A DNA stretch of 64,000 nucleotides. Origin: Acanthochlamys bracteata (lineage: Eukaryota > Streptophyta > Magnoliopsida > Pandanales > Velloziaceae). The stretch lies in contig CM034141.1 in the NCBI GenBank assembly GCA_019914995.1, forward strand, positions 3,946,001-4,010,000, in the 5' to 3' direction. The position numbers were made by a program, and so were the translations under genes. The first letter of the stretch is position 1, and every line of letters starts with the position of its first letter. Below are positions 35,598 through 47,580 of the stretch, piece by piece. The notes under the pieces were generated by a model. That model saw only the letters and a list, made by a program, of their open reading frames with translations, did no database searches and was not told where the DNA came from.

Positions 35598-36790
35598 TTC
35601 CTCTATCATTCATGTATAGAAGTTAAAAAAGAATGGTTTCACATTTAAACTGACAGGATGTTGGACATGTAGAATACAGCTTCAAACTTTTAATACAAGA
35701 ATTCCACAATTTGCCTATGCTTTCTCCTTTACCAAGTTATTGATCATATTTGCCAAAGGCTAGTGCCTTTAGCCATAATCTCTAGCCTCGATATATTTGA
35801 AGCATGTGAGAACAACAAAAGCCCAAAAGATAACAGCTCACTAAGAAACAACCTTGAAGATAGAAAGCCGTGCCAGTAATGAGCTCCAAATAAAAAAATG
35901 CATCAAAAAGATCTTCTTGTGCCTGGCAATTCAAGCCTAGCAGTAGTCCTAAAATGCATCAAAACGTATATTTGTCCTAAAATTTGGATTGAGATGTATG
36001 ATTGGATGGTCGTAAGAGAAACGTGTTGGAGTGTATAAGGGCGTGTTTCAAATATCCGTAATTTTACTTTCTCTCGCCAGATTTTGAGTTCCGAATAATT
36101 TCTATATTTCAATTACACAAAAAATTCAGAACTTCACTTTCACATGCGAAACTTCAGTTCTAACTTTCTTATTTACACACTTTCTAACACAATTATATCT
36201 TTCAATTTTTAACACACTTTTAAAATCTATTGAAACATAAATACTGAACTCTATTTCAATTTTATTTTTTAAAAAAACTCTATTTACTATTTTTCACTTC
36301 CACAGAACTCAGGGTATTTGAAACACGCCTAAAAGGAGTGTGTATCCCCCTCCTTCTATAGATATCCCTGTACTCACCTCTAACAGTCGTCCTATCAAAC
36401 AACTAGACTAGCAAGATTGAATCCGCAACCAGACGCCCCCCCGCCCCCCCCAAATCTGATAGACCATCTTCCTTAATCTAATAATTGCTTTCCGCCACCT
36501 CTTCGAGTAGACCATCTTCCTTAATCTAATAATTGCTTTCGAATATTAGCTTTCATATGAGCTATTCTGGTAAATGCATCCTTTTGTTCAGATGCTACCT
36601 ACTAGTTTTCTTAGTATGAGCTTGAAGAAGAAACGAATCGTCTTAAGCAATGATTGTTATTCTAATGCAGCTCAAAGAGCAAAACTCCTGTTTTGCCATT
36701 CACTGTCCTCTCATGTTTTACAGGTGCCTATGCTTTAATTCCGTGTTTTGTTCTTTTGTAACCACCTCCGCAACCCGTTGATGAACATGA
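35598..36790. other. Non-coding spacer with C tract and short tandem duplication
   Basis: A cytosine run broken by one G lies at about 36436-36451. It is followed by a 48-bp direct duplication whose units start at 36461 and 36509 (AGACCATCTTCCTTAATC). A foldback AT-rich segment with GTTTCAAATA / TATTTGAAACACGCC ends spans about 36040-36330. No gene is visible. Confidence 0.5.
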
Positions 36791-38650
36791 AATGGCGTCT
36801 GGTTTTCTTGAATCAGAGATAGCTGCTGGGGTGAGTATAATAAAACTACTCTCTTTTCTTTTGTCTTAAGAAACAAATGTAAGCTTTTGACATTCTGTAG
36901 AGATAATTATATTACTAGGATAGTCTGATTCAACAATCTCATGGTATCATCATCAAGGGACTCTTAGTCATATTTAGTATAAATAATTGAGCACTTGATC
37001 ATCTGAGGCACACCATAGTTTTAGAGTCATTCTCTAAGGCCTCATTTGGTTGTGATATACAGTAATTATGTTTTAAAATGTTTTGGGAAACTAGTAAAAA
37101 AACGCAGAATCTATTGTCAATCATTATAAATTTCAAAGACTACACAGAATCTATTTCAGTTGTCAAAATACTGTCTGGTAGAGTGATCATAGTTAAATTT
37201 TAAGTCGTTAGAAACCTGGCAGTAAGTATGAATTTCTGATACCAATACTTATTGTGTTTAGTGTTATTGAACTTTTTCTCAGTCAGGTGGCTTTGGCTGG
37301 TGAAGAATTCTCTCAGTATTTCAGAGAAAGCAAATTTGTATACGACGCAATCAACACTGTTAATCTCCTTTGGTTCTCTTCTTGAAGACTTCCATCCTTG
37401 GAAATGTGAGCCATATACAATCTGAACGTGTTTCTTTTAATGATTTCTGACATTTTGTTTTATTTCTCAAATTTAGATCCATGCGATGAGCATTGACTTT
37501 TTTACTCACTGCCTTTTCTCCATTCTGGGTTTACAATGACATGACTGCTTTAAAATGGTAACAACTCTTGGCAATTTTATTTTATTCACATCTCAAAGGT
37601 TTCTCTTTCCTGAACCTCACTACCATCTTCAACTTGGCAGGCTTGATAAAGGTTCTTCGTTATCTCCCAGTTGCCTAGTACCTTATATGGTGCCAGCTTT
37701 ATATCTTCTCCTTCACCTGTCTTTTTCCTCACTGCCTTTAACATCCTCTGTATCTAAAAGGATTAGGCTGCTTGTGTATTTGTTGGTTGCAGATAAGAAA
37801 ACGTGCAAGTAGAGTTTAAATGACAGATAGGATTGTTTCAACCAGCAGAATCTTCACCAACAGGATTGTGAAAAAGCACAGATGGATCTAATGTATTCAA
37901 TTTCGTAGTTACTCCTTTTGGGCAATTTTGAGTTCTGAGTTACATTTTTCATGGTTAACATACTTGGTAATTGATATGGCTTCAACTGTTAACTCTGGCA
38001 TCTTTGAAGCTAAGGTATAAGAATGATTCGTGGAAGTGCTACATCTCCGTATTAAGGGCAACGTCTCCAATGATCAAGTGCGTAGTATCACAAATTTTGT
38101 TATGCGTTCTATTACTGGCATAACGTTTCAAGCAAGTTTAACCTTTCCTGTGAAATTTTATCAGCCCTGGATCCTATTTGTGAGAAGCACATGATTGTAT
38201 TCTTAGTGTGTTCTGCCACAATATTGCACGCAGATCTTGCAACTTGCCACTGTGAACTATACTGACTGAAAAACGCCTCATAAAGTCAGGCTTGGCTTGT
38301 TTAAGATATTTCCTCGTGGTTTGTGTTTAGTTGGTCAAATTGACTAGCCGACGGAACTCTACAATCAGCTCAGCGACAGAATTGAAAAATCGGATGTAAG
38401 ACGTTATTGGCAGGTACCGAGCACAAGCCATTTTGATATAGCTAAGCTTAATTTGGTCATGTTGACCTTTAACTCTCCCGCAATAATTTCTTACTTGCTT
38501 ATAATCTACTTGGAGCTGTTTACATGGTCGCTGACTTGGGATGTCTCGGAAAATTGCAATTCTTTTGAGTGCAGAGGCAGACCCAAACATTTAGCAGGAA
38601 GAATTTATTCAAAAGAGCAGCTAATAGTATCTTCTGAGTTCTGAGAGGAC
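36791..38650 (+). other. Possible remnant or unrecognised spliced gene, plus strand
   Basis: From 36793 a short frame MASGFLESEIAAG runs into GTGAGT, a good donor. At about 37287-37373 another coding-like stretch (VALAGEEFSQYFRESKF) follows a CAG acceptor and ends in a stop after WFSS; one frame over, it continues to SILGN before GTGAGC. The frame at 37555-37812 is weaker. Composition is less AT-rich than the neighbouring transposon DNA. I cannot assign a family and no complete reading frame can be built, so this may be an unrecognised gene, a pseudogene or chance. Confidence 0.25.
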
Positions 38651-38730
38651 AGCATCTGTACTTAATAATAACTATTCAAAATATTAAAACAAAACAAAAT
38701 GACCATCAATAGAAGGCAAACAACTTAGTC

Positions 38731-40068
38731 CTATGACTTGTAGAAGCTCATTACAGTGTAAACAGTTTGTATGATGGTGCAAACTAGAATGATGAAACCA
38801 GCTATTAAGGAGACTATAACCCATGGACTCTTGAAGTGTTTCTCCTTCAGTTCAAGCATCCATCGTGTCCATCGTTTTCCGTAGTGATACCTCACTTCTT
38901 TGAAGATGATATGCAGATAATTAGGTGATGGATCCTGCTGGACATGTTTACGGATCTCATCGAAGAAACCAGCCACCGCATCTGTTGCAAATTCAGTAAC
39001 AATGATTCCCTCCTTATAGAGACACATCACATCTCTTTCATTGCCCATCATATAACCCATGAAGGTCATGTATGCAGAAACGAAACGAGTTTTAGGTTTG
39101 AAGCATTGCTCAAAAGCAATCAGGTTGTAGAACAGCGATTTGATATGGTGGTTCACGTTTATGGATGGTATCTCCAACAAGCCATTACGAAAACTGATTT
39201 CCAAGAAGCTCTGCATTGCTTCCTTTTTCCTGCACTTGATGCGAGAACTTTCAAGATCAAAAGCCCCAGGAATCCGTATTGACGGACTGCTTTGTGAAGC
39301 AAGAAGATTCTCATTCCATTGTTGCGTTTTTGTCATTCTATACTCAGACGATGGAACAAGTCTAGAGTGGTACAAGTGCAAGAGATGATGGATCTCGTTT
39401 TCTCCCAAGGACCCATCACCTTCGGTTGGTTGTGGAAAGATGTGTCTAAACAATTGGAGAGCTGATTCGATAAGATTGAAGCCGTTCATCTCGGGAATGT
39501 GATTCTTGAGAATTTTAACCATTTCCACTAGAACGAAAAAAGGAATCTGACACCTGAGATTCAACAGATCAAGCTTGACATCTTTCCAATTTCTTTCCAA
39601 GACACCAAAAAGATTATTGTCATTGCTATCTCCCTCCAGTCTTGCAGCATTGAGCAAGATACTTATGATCAAGCAACCATCAAGCAAAAGCATCTGTAAG
39701 AATGCCATCCGGTCTAATTCGTATTGTGAATCCCGTGCTTTTTGATAAGGTTGGCGTGCTTCGTCCTCCAGCTCACTTAGTTTCTCACGTAACATCTCTA
39801 GTACATGATTCTTCTGTTCAGGAGGAGATACCTTTGACAACATATCATCCATGAACCATTCCTTCTCATCATTCTTGATCTTGGAATACTTTTGGTTTGA
39901 CCAACTAAATGGTCCGATGGTAAATACTAGAGGCTTAAAGAATTCCCAATCCATCCCATTTGGAAGTTTAAATATGGAAATAGGTCGTGCAGTGCTCCTC
40001 TCATTTGGTCTTCCGTTGCTCAGCTCTAAGATTACACTCCCACCTTCTGCATAGCTACCAGCTTCCAT
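38731..40068 (-). CDS. DUF247 (UPF0481) membrane-anchored protein, single exon
   Basis: This is an intact 445-aa, intronless gene of the plant DUF247 family. Landmarks in order are VFTIGPFSW (near residue 48, the family's IGP motif), FLQMLLLDGCLIISIL (about 123-138), LDLLNLRCQIPFFVLVEMV (about 168-186), a C-terminal block with LIAFEQC and YMTFMGYMM, and one C-terminal membrane anchor (about 414-441, SPWVIVSLIAGFIILV). Length and motif order are normal. Biochemical function is unknown; in grasses certain DUF247 genes act in self-incompatibility, which says nothing specific about this copy. The start at 40068 is the first Met and precedes the family's conserved part by about 40 residues. No cis partner is evident. 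Confidence 0.9.
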   Translation of the reverse strand: MEAGSYAEGGSVILELSNGRPNERSTARPISIFKLPNGMDWEFFKPLVFTIGPFSWSNQKYSKIKNDEKEWFMDDMLSKVSPPEQKNHVLEMLREKLSELEDEARQPYQKARDSQYELDRMAFLQMLLLDGCLIISILLNAARLEGDSNDNNLFGVLERNWKDVKLDLLNLRCQIPFFVLVEMVKILKNHIPEMNGFNLIESALQLFRHIFPQPTEGDGSLGENEIHHLLHLYHSRLVPSSEYRMTKTQQWNENLLASQSSPSIRIPGAFDLESSRIKCRKKEAMQSFLEISFRNGLLEIPSINVNHHIKSLFYNLIAFEQCFKPKTRFVSAYMTFMGYMMGNERDVMCLYKEGIIVTEFATDAVAGFFDEIRKHVQQDPSPNYLHIIFKEVRYHYGKRWTRWMLELKEKHFKSPWVIVSLIAGFIILVCTIIQTVYTVMSFYKS

Positions 40069-40099
40069 TTGCTACTGCTTTGATGTTGAATGGACTAAA

Positions 40100-43000
40100 G
40101 CAAAAAAGAATGAAGATTGGCTCAAATTTTGAGATACAACAAATGCTGTCACAAACCATGACAACCCAGTTAATGAAAGTTGTTAAATTTTGGTAAGTTT
40201 TCAATATATTCATGAGAAGTCCTAAGAAAAGTCTTAATAAACTTAACTAATTCTAGATGATAGTAGCAGTGCAGTGAATGCCCTAGGGACTTGCTCACGA
40301 CTTTTAGGTGCTTACCAAAAATAAACTTTGATGTATATCAACTATTTCAAGATGAATCACAAGACAAGACTTCTTAAGAAGATGTAGTCAAGAGAACTCC
40401 AATCAAATTGATGGTTTTGGATAACTTGGAAATTAAATTGATAGGCTAACTTTAAGTTGTTGGGTATGCTTGCAGGAGTTCATTGACTTAAAACACAAGT
40501 CCTCAATCTCTTTCACTTTTACATCTTATATTGGGCAACAGATCCTTTCAGTCATAGAGCTTTCGTCATTCACATAGAAAGAGCAAAGGGGGATGCGATT
40601 TTTTTTTTTTTTTTTTGAGAGAAAAAAAATACCAGCAAACATCATATCTCAAAATTGAGATCACTGAAAAACATTGGGACAATGCCTTCAGACTAAAAAC
40701 AGTAGCAGATTATTGGAGAGCACACTCTCTTAACAAAGAAGAGAGTCGTCTCAACAACGAAGAACCAAATTTGAAACTGCTTTAGGCAAGAAACACATTC
40801 ATTGTCATATTTTCCAACTTAAAAACATAAATCACATGAGAGGAGGAGGAAATCCTTACTCAATGAGGTGACTCTGCTTTGATTGTAATCTACGAATGCT
40901 CCGACCCTGGGCTTCACTCAGAACGCCATTTGATTCAGTTGATTGATGATGAGGTCTATCTAAATAATTGATAGCCTTCCTTGTCTCTGAAGCTCTAGGG
41001 CCCCAAATTATGAAATTAGTTCTGCAACTTGAGCTGCTCCTTATTTAGGCGAAGTTCTTTTTTGTAGTGAAGCGCCTTGAGGAGTTTCTATATATTAGTT
41101 GTTTCATTGAAATTTTGTCAGACCCTAGCTAAAGAGTAGGACAACAAGTTTCACTAAGGGCGTGTTTACCAACGCTCCTAAACTCCACTTCTTTTAAACT
41201 CAAATTTCACATAAATACATATAAAAATTAAAATAAATTTTTTTATCAATAAAATTTTTTTTAAAATTCAAATTTAAAACTTACTAAAAATATATAATTA
41301 ATATAATTTTTTATTTTTTATTTTATTTTTTAAATTTATTTTTTAAAAACTACACTTCCCCCAAAACTCTACTTCTACGAAGATCCTCGTCTTGCTTGCT
41401 TCTGGCGAAGCTTAACGCACTATAACATAGGTATGGTAGGAATATACCTTTTAAGGCCGACCACTACAATTGAGCGATAGCGAAGCCAAGCCGTCAAAAG
41501 GCGAGCAGTCCTTCTAGCAATAGCAAAGGGCCTACTTATAGCCTTTTTTTTTTTTCTTGTTTTTGCAGCGAAGGTACAATGTATTACTTCACCAGATGGG
41601 ACCAATTGGCACGCACCTGTGCCAGAAGTGACCGCGAGAATATTAATTAATACCCATGATGATGAGATGAGACTTCACCAGAGTGGAGGACGCAGATGCC
41701 TTACGGTGTGTTCGAGAACAAATTAAAAACTAAAGTTAAAACTAAAAGAGAAATAAAATAAAATAAAAAGTTGAGTGAAAAGTAGTTCTTTAAAAGTGAG
41801 TGAATAATAAAAATTATTTTAGATGGAAGATAAAGTGATTGAAAAATAAAAATTAACTTCTCATAAAAAATACAAATACAAATCTAACTTTAAATTAATA
41901 TAAATATTAATATAACTTAAATAAACTTTATTAAGGACTTTTAGATATATTAATATAATTTAACATACTATTAAATATAAAACTGATCATATAATAAAAG
42001 ATACATTGTATACATTCCTATTACATAAAATAATATGTGCTAATTTTTTAAGTTTTTAAAAAATTTTAAATTTAAAATAAATGACGAATAGTAGAGAAAA
42101 AAATAAAAATTTAATCTTAATCTTCAATCATATTAGAGTGTAAGACTTTAATTTCAAATGGTACTTTTCAAATTTTAAATGATTTGTCTTTGTTAATTAT
42201 AATGAAGATTGCCAAACAAGTAAACAGAGGTAAAGTAATTTACTTTCACCTCCATTCACTCTCATTTTTCTCAATCGAAACAGTCTATTAAAGATATAAA
42301 GCATTTTGATATGATTTCCAACAAACACTCTCCATAACTAACTTTTGAAGTTCATCGTTTACTCCAACGGAGCAGCTTGTGACAGTTTGAATAGAAAGAG
42401 GCACTTAGGACGAACATGTATCGAGGTAGTTATGATACAGATAAGATCCTATGAACAGTGACAGCATGCCAACTGTTACAAAATAATTATGCCAACGAAT
42501 CAATATCAATGTAGTGATTATTAGACTAAATAGTTACCAATGGTAATTAGGCAAGCAGATGGACTAATACGAAAAAATATTCTAGCATCCCGACATTGTA
42601 TAAGTATATCCCAAATCTTTAGATTAGAAGTATGAAAATAAGTAATCAAACACTTAGAGTGTTTTGTCCAAGTGCCATTTTTAAATCATCGTTGTAATCT
42701 TATCATATTAGTGATCTCTTTTTTGCGTGATAGTTGCCTAAAAAGTTCTGTTATTTTGCCCTAAATATATCTTTATATTCATTTGATTGCATTGCTCATA
42801 TCTAAGATTTCAATTTGAATTGGAAGATCCAAACGTGTGCAAAAATGTTTGGTTGTGCTAAACAAATATTTTACACATTGCTATTTTGGTAACAGGTGGT
42901 ATCAAATATAACAATTTTTTTATGACAAATAAACTTGATTAAGAAGTTTAATATGAGCAACTATCTATTATGGAGATGAAACAATCTAGCATTATTTTGT
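40100..43000. other. Intergenic region with scattered signals
   Basis: An 18-T run at 40599-40616 could be the tail of a minus-strand retrocopy. On the minus strand about 40868-41010 is an open stretch bounded by a CTAG acceptor-like site and a GTAAGG donor-like site (contains HHQSTESNGVLSEAQG); it may be an untranslated or lost exon of the DUF247 locus. GC-richer sequence at about 41395-41640 stands out from its surroundings. An AT-rich foldback lies at about 41158-41360. From 41700 to 43000 I see only AT-rich DNA without a gene. Confidence 0.35.
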
Positions 43001-43030
43001 TGCGCTAGAGGAACAATATGCTGATATAGC

Positions 43031-43400
43031 CAAGGTTTTCAAAATCGTGATTTTAAGTATTAAAATCTTACAATTTTAAATCATCAAAACGATCCTTTTC
43101 AAATAAATTATTTTTAAGTAAAATAACATCCGGATCGTGATTCAAATTATAAAATCACTACAATCATAATCTTTTTACGATTTGACATTATTTTACTTCT
43201 GAAGGGTTTTATAATTAACTAAAAGTTGAGGGGCTTTTTATAAAAGGAGCTTTTTAGTAAAATTTAAGGGTGGTTTTCTATAAAAGTTTAATTTTTTTGA
43301 GAGATTTTCTATAAAATGCAGAGAGTGTCTTATATTGAAAAGAAGTATTTTATAAAATTTATAAACGTATTAAAAAATTTAAATAAACATTGCAATAGTT
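43031..43400. mobile_element. Fragment of the hAT-like GATCG-word family
   Basis: It starts CAAGGTTTTCAAAATCGTGATTTTAAG, like the left end of 33955-34428, and continues with ATCGTGATT and CTTTTTACGATT words and TATAAAA-rich sequence. The right terminus was not found. Confidence 0.45.
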
Positions 43401-43623
43401 TATTTGTCTTGGCTGTAGCACTCTCATCAAGGACGGAGTCATGAAAGCAATTCTGGATGAGTAAGAAGTTATAAGGAAAGAGAAGATTGATTCAAACTTG
43501 TATCAAGTGTTTAGGATGACACTTTTACATAGAAATGCAAGTTTGGTATTCTAAAGTAATCCGAAGGAGGTAAAATTGGATCATTTTCTAGAACGTGACG
43601 TTAAGATGTTTTATGATCAGAAG

Positions 43624-44383
43624 CAAAGTTGTTAGGATCGAAATTTTATTTATGATCGTTTCGCTTGCGTAAGATCGTAAAATCGAGATTTTAAATATTT
43701 TACTTATTGATAATTTTTTTATAAAATTATTTAATACTTTTAAAATTTTAGATAGGACTTATTAAAATTGCTGAAAATTCAAGACATAATTTTTTTTATA
43801 TTTCATCCTGTTACAATAAATTAACAATGTTCATATTTATGATTCAGATGAACTATATCATTAACATTTTTTTATATTCATTTAACTTCTTATCACAATC
43901 TATTTACAGACTATATTATTATTTTATAAATGCACAATTATATAATTATATCTATATCTAGAAATTTTAATTCCTTATATAATCAATCAATTAGGCGTCA
44001 ACCAATCATCTTTATTGCTTCAAAATAAAGAGAAAAAATAATACAAAAAACCACCATACAAAATAACTTTTTGCTCCTACAATAAATCATCACAGTATAA
44101 ACCAAACACAATCGCACTTGCTACAAACGAATGACGGATCTTTTCTAGCTATTCTAGCTTCACCCAAAATTTTCGAGAGCTCTTTTGATTCATGAAGATT
44201 TTTTATAAGCTGCAATCGTAATATCACAAGTAAGATCGGGATTTTAAAAATTTTAGGATTAAAATCAGGATCTTACAGATTGGAAGTAGGATCAGGATCT
44301 TATAACAAGTAGGATCATTTTGTTAATGTAAAATCGTAAAATCATAATATTTTAAGATTTAAATCAAAATTTTAGCAACCATG
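43624..44383. mobile_element. hAT-type non-autonomous element with perfect 8-bp TSD
   Basis: The flanks are the identical octamer ATCAGAAG (43616-43623 and 44384-44391). The termini CAAAGTTG and, in reverse complement, CATGGTTG form a short imperfect inverted repeat. The interior contains repeated GATCGTAAAATCG and GGATCAGGATCTTA words and no reading frame. It is related to the 33955-34428 MITE. The interrupted host sequence (about 43440-43615 joined to 44392-44570) is itself non-coding or decayed. Confidence 0.75.
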
Positions 44384-44849
44384 ATCAGAAGTACTTGTTG
44401 AAGTGATTAGAGGCTAAGTTGTCATTTTATAAAGAGTGTCTTACCGGAAAGCAATACTATACTAAGTTTGAAAGATCATTTACTAGTGCCAAAGTTATTT
44501 TTGACTTACTTTACTCTAATGTGTGTGACTCATCTTAAGTTTCACTAGGAGGTGCCAAATATTTGGTGTCATTTATTGAATACAACTAGTGGATGACGTA
44601 ATTAACAGACCTAAGCATGTAATGCATTTAGAAGTTACAGGCTCAATTGGTTAAGGAGTTAAATACAAGTAAGCCGGGCTAGCAAATAAGATGCTAAGAT
44701 TGCAAATATTACGAGACCGAGATAACAAAAATGTCTTACTATCCTAAGCAAACTACTTGAGGAAGATGTTGTAGAGATTTAGCTTGCACTGAAGTAAGTC
44801 AATTTTACCCCCTTCTTTGATAATCTAGAGTTATATTTTACGAAATATC

Positions 44850-45180
44850 TAGACCTTGACAAGAAAAACATGGGGATGTCTCGAATAGCTATGCATCGGT
44901 AGTAATAATCTTAATGTATGCATAATGTATACATACATGTTAGGTTCTTGATATATTGAGAATTAGAAAGCCGTTAAAAGAATCCCGTAGTATCTCTTGA
45001 GAATTAGAAAGCCGTTAAAAGAATCATGTACTATCTCAAGAGAATCATGGATACTGCATTGTGTACAAAGATATCGAATTCATGGTCAAAGGCTTAATGA
45101 ACTCAAATTTCATAGGTGATTTGGATAGAAGGCATTTCACTAATGGTTATATGTTTACCCTCACCGTTGGTTTGGTGCTA
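44850..45180 (+). repeat. Left copy of a direct repeat flanking the Athila-like element
   Basis: The order GATGTCTCGAAT, TAGGTTCTTGAT, AAAAGAATCCCGTAGTATCT, TCGAATTCATGGTCAAAGG and GGTTTGGTGCTA matches 51265-51590 in the same orientation. In the right copy GGTGCTATAATTGG is uninterrupted, so it provides the empty-site sequence for the insertion at 45180/45181. Confidence 0.8.
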
Positions 45181-46133
45181 AGATAGAAAATTATGCATAA
45201 ACATCGATTGATGGTCTATCATCCATTTTTCAATAATGAGTTTGAACTCTTTTTCTAGTATGGCTTTTGAAACTAGAATCCTTATTGAGTTTGTTCGTAT
45301 AATATTCTTATTAACTAAGCCTACGTTCTTTTTGATATAGTACTGTATATAATTGATTTGATAAAATCTTGTCATTCTAGACAATGCAATTGAATACATT
45401 TTATAAAGGATTTTGATTTCATAGTCTATAGCGAGTGATGACATCTATCACCATATAATGCGAGGCTTAGAGTTGATCTTAGTATTTTTTGTATTGTCTT
45501 ATTTTGTTTTCAATTCTTAGGGATAATTGAGATACAGAGTTATAAAGAGTCTTTGGAAAGCACAAGGGTAAAGAAATAGCATTTGTATTTGAAAAAAAAA
45601 AAAGAAAAAAAAAAGAAAGAAAAAAAAGCTCGAATATATATTGTAAAATACAATGGTAAAGAAAGAGCAATTAAATAAATAAAGAGCCGCAAAATTGGGC
45701 CAATGCTTGAGTATACTTTGTTCTTCTTAAAGTTAAATGTGCTCTTGATTACTTTGTATTTTGACGACTTCCTAAGTTTGAATACATTCATTACAATATT
45801 TAAAATAACTTGATGAATCTCTAAAAATTGTATGTGCAGTGAGGAGATGATTTCTAACATACTTATGGAAATTGAATTCTAAACTTCCTTCTAGTATGTT
45901 GTATATGTTTTGGAATGCGAGGTTGAGTTGATTTGATTACTATATAATGCAATTAAGGGAGTTTGTAAGTGATGTTAATTTGTTTATTATGCTTACATTA
46001 TTCTTTAAAAATTTTGGTTGACCAAGCTATACGAAGAAATTGAAAATTATGAGAATAAGTTGTGAAGAATGATATATATAACTTTTTTATCATTTTGCTC
46101 GAGGATAAGCAAAAAATTAAGTTTGGGGGTATT
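45181..46133 (+). other. 3' untranslated region of the Athila-like element
   Basis: Non-coding, with an A-rich run (about 45587-45628). It ends in the typical GCTCGAGGATAAGC and AAGTTTGGGGG polypurine context that precedes the 3' LTR in Athila/Tat elements. It begins abruptly next to TGCTA. Confidence 0.65.
46113..46131 (+). promoter_or_regulatory. Polypurine tract
   Basis: AAGTTTGGGGGTA just before the LTR at 46134. In gypsy elements of this clade this is the plus-strand primer site next to the 3' LTR. Its presence left of an LTR that also has gag on its right shows that this LTR sits between the two internal ends. Confidence 0.75.
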
Positions 46134-47439
46134 CGATAATGTGTAATGATACATATTTATTATATCTTATTGTTATAATAAATATTAGATTTTTTTTAAA
46201 ATTCTATTCATAATATGAATTAATTTATTTTATTTTATTTTGTGAAGTACAGGTGAATAAAGAAGCAAATTATTGAAGGAATAAAATAAAAGAGCTAATC
46301 ATGGAAGGAAATATCAAGCGGCGATCCTCATTGATGCATTTGACCAATCAAATCTAAATCAAAGATTTAGCATCAAATCTAGCATCAAATATAGCAACAA
46401 ATCTATATCAAATCTAATCCGAATATTCTGAAAATATCTTTTGCCTAATTTTATGGGAGGAAGTTCTACTATAAAAAGAGGTGAATGGAGAGCCAAAAAG
46501 GGCCATCGAAGGAGCAACGAAGAGCTAACGAAGAGGCAACGGAGAGCCGACGAAAAAACCTACAGAGAGCCGAACGGGAGACAGAAGGAAGATCAGATTA
46601 AAAGACGAAAAATTCTTCAGATTTGCTTTCTTCTCTTTTTACTCATGTTTTATTTTTCATACAATATTATTGTGTGTAATATTAATATGAGTGGTTAAAT
46701 TCTCTAAACTGGAGTTAGGATGAAACCCTAATAAATTTAATTTATTTCTTGAATATTATGTGATGTATGGATTGTTGATTTTATATAAGTTGTTAATTCT
46801 TGTTTGAAAGGATGTTTAGATGTTAAATTTGCATGTATTATTAGCATTGAGTTTGATATCTAAATTATTATATTAATTGTATTTGCGAGGACCAATCGGA
46901 GTATAATTTACGAATTATAGGATTAATAACTATAGTTAATATTTACTGGACCAAAGTGAATGTAACTATATGATTTATGATTTCGCAGAACTTAATTCAT
47001 TATTAGTATTTCTAAATAAGGAGTTAGAATATCACTAGCGATAGGTGATTTTATACTGGACCAAGGTTAAAGTCATAATTAGAAATCGTATCTAAGAACT
47101 GGACTAATGTGTTAGATACAAGATCTTCATAATCATCATAATCTGTTATCATATTTATTTAAAGATTAAATTAGAGGCATTAGTTGTGGATTCTAAAACT
47201 CCAATTATTTGCATACCTGTTTTCTCAATCCGTGCGTTACTTTTTGTTCTTAGTTTTCGTACACTTTTGATTAGCTTTCACAAACAAATTTTTGTTAGTT
47301 AAAAACTTGAATTAGAGTTAACAACAATCTCTGTGGAACAAACTCGTTATCTGCTATACGGTAGACGACAACCGTGCACTTGCGGGATAGACTAGGATAG
47401 AATCACTGAGTTTTTTCTTAGTTGATTTTGTCTACATTA
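46134..47439 (+). mobile_element. Athila-like LTR, plus orientation
   Basis: It matches the 9202-10501 solo LTR from end to end; its first base is changed (CGATAATG for TGATAATG) and it ends TCTACATTA. The TATAAAAA promoter box is at 46470-46477. Confidence 0.85.
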
Positions 47440-47445
47440 AGTTTT

Positions 47446-47463
47446 TGGCGCTGTTGCCGGAGA
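47446..47463 (+). promoter_or_regulatory. Primer-binding site (tRNA-Asp type)
   Basis: TGGCGCTGTTGCCGGAGA lies six bases after the LTR end. It matches the 3' end of plant tRNA-Asp (TGGCGCCGTTGCCGGGGA) with two changes. This primer is characteristic of Athila/Tat elements. Confidence 0.85.
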
Positions 47464-47580
47464 TTGTTTTGTTTGACTTTGATTCAATCTAGTTTTATTT
47501 AGATTCATTGATATTTTGAATTTGTTTTGCATTTAGCTTAGAGCATATTAGTTTGTTTTTCATTATAGTTACATTATTGC

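Noticed and set aside
37555..37812. 85-aa plus-strand frame as a gene
   Set aside because: Leu/Ser-rich composition without domain features. It may overlap the possible remnant locus but cannot be called on its own.
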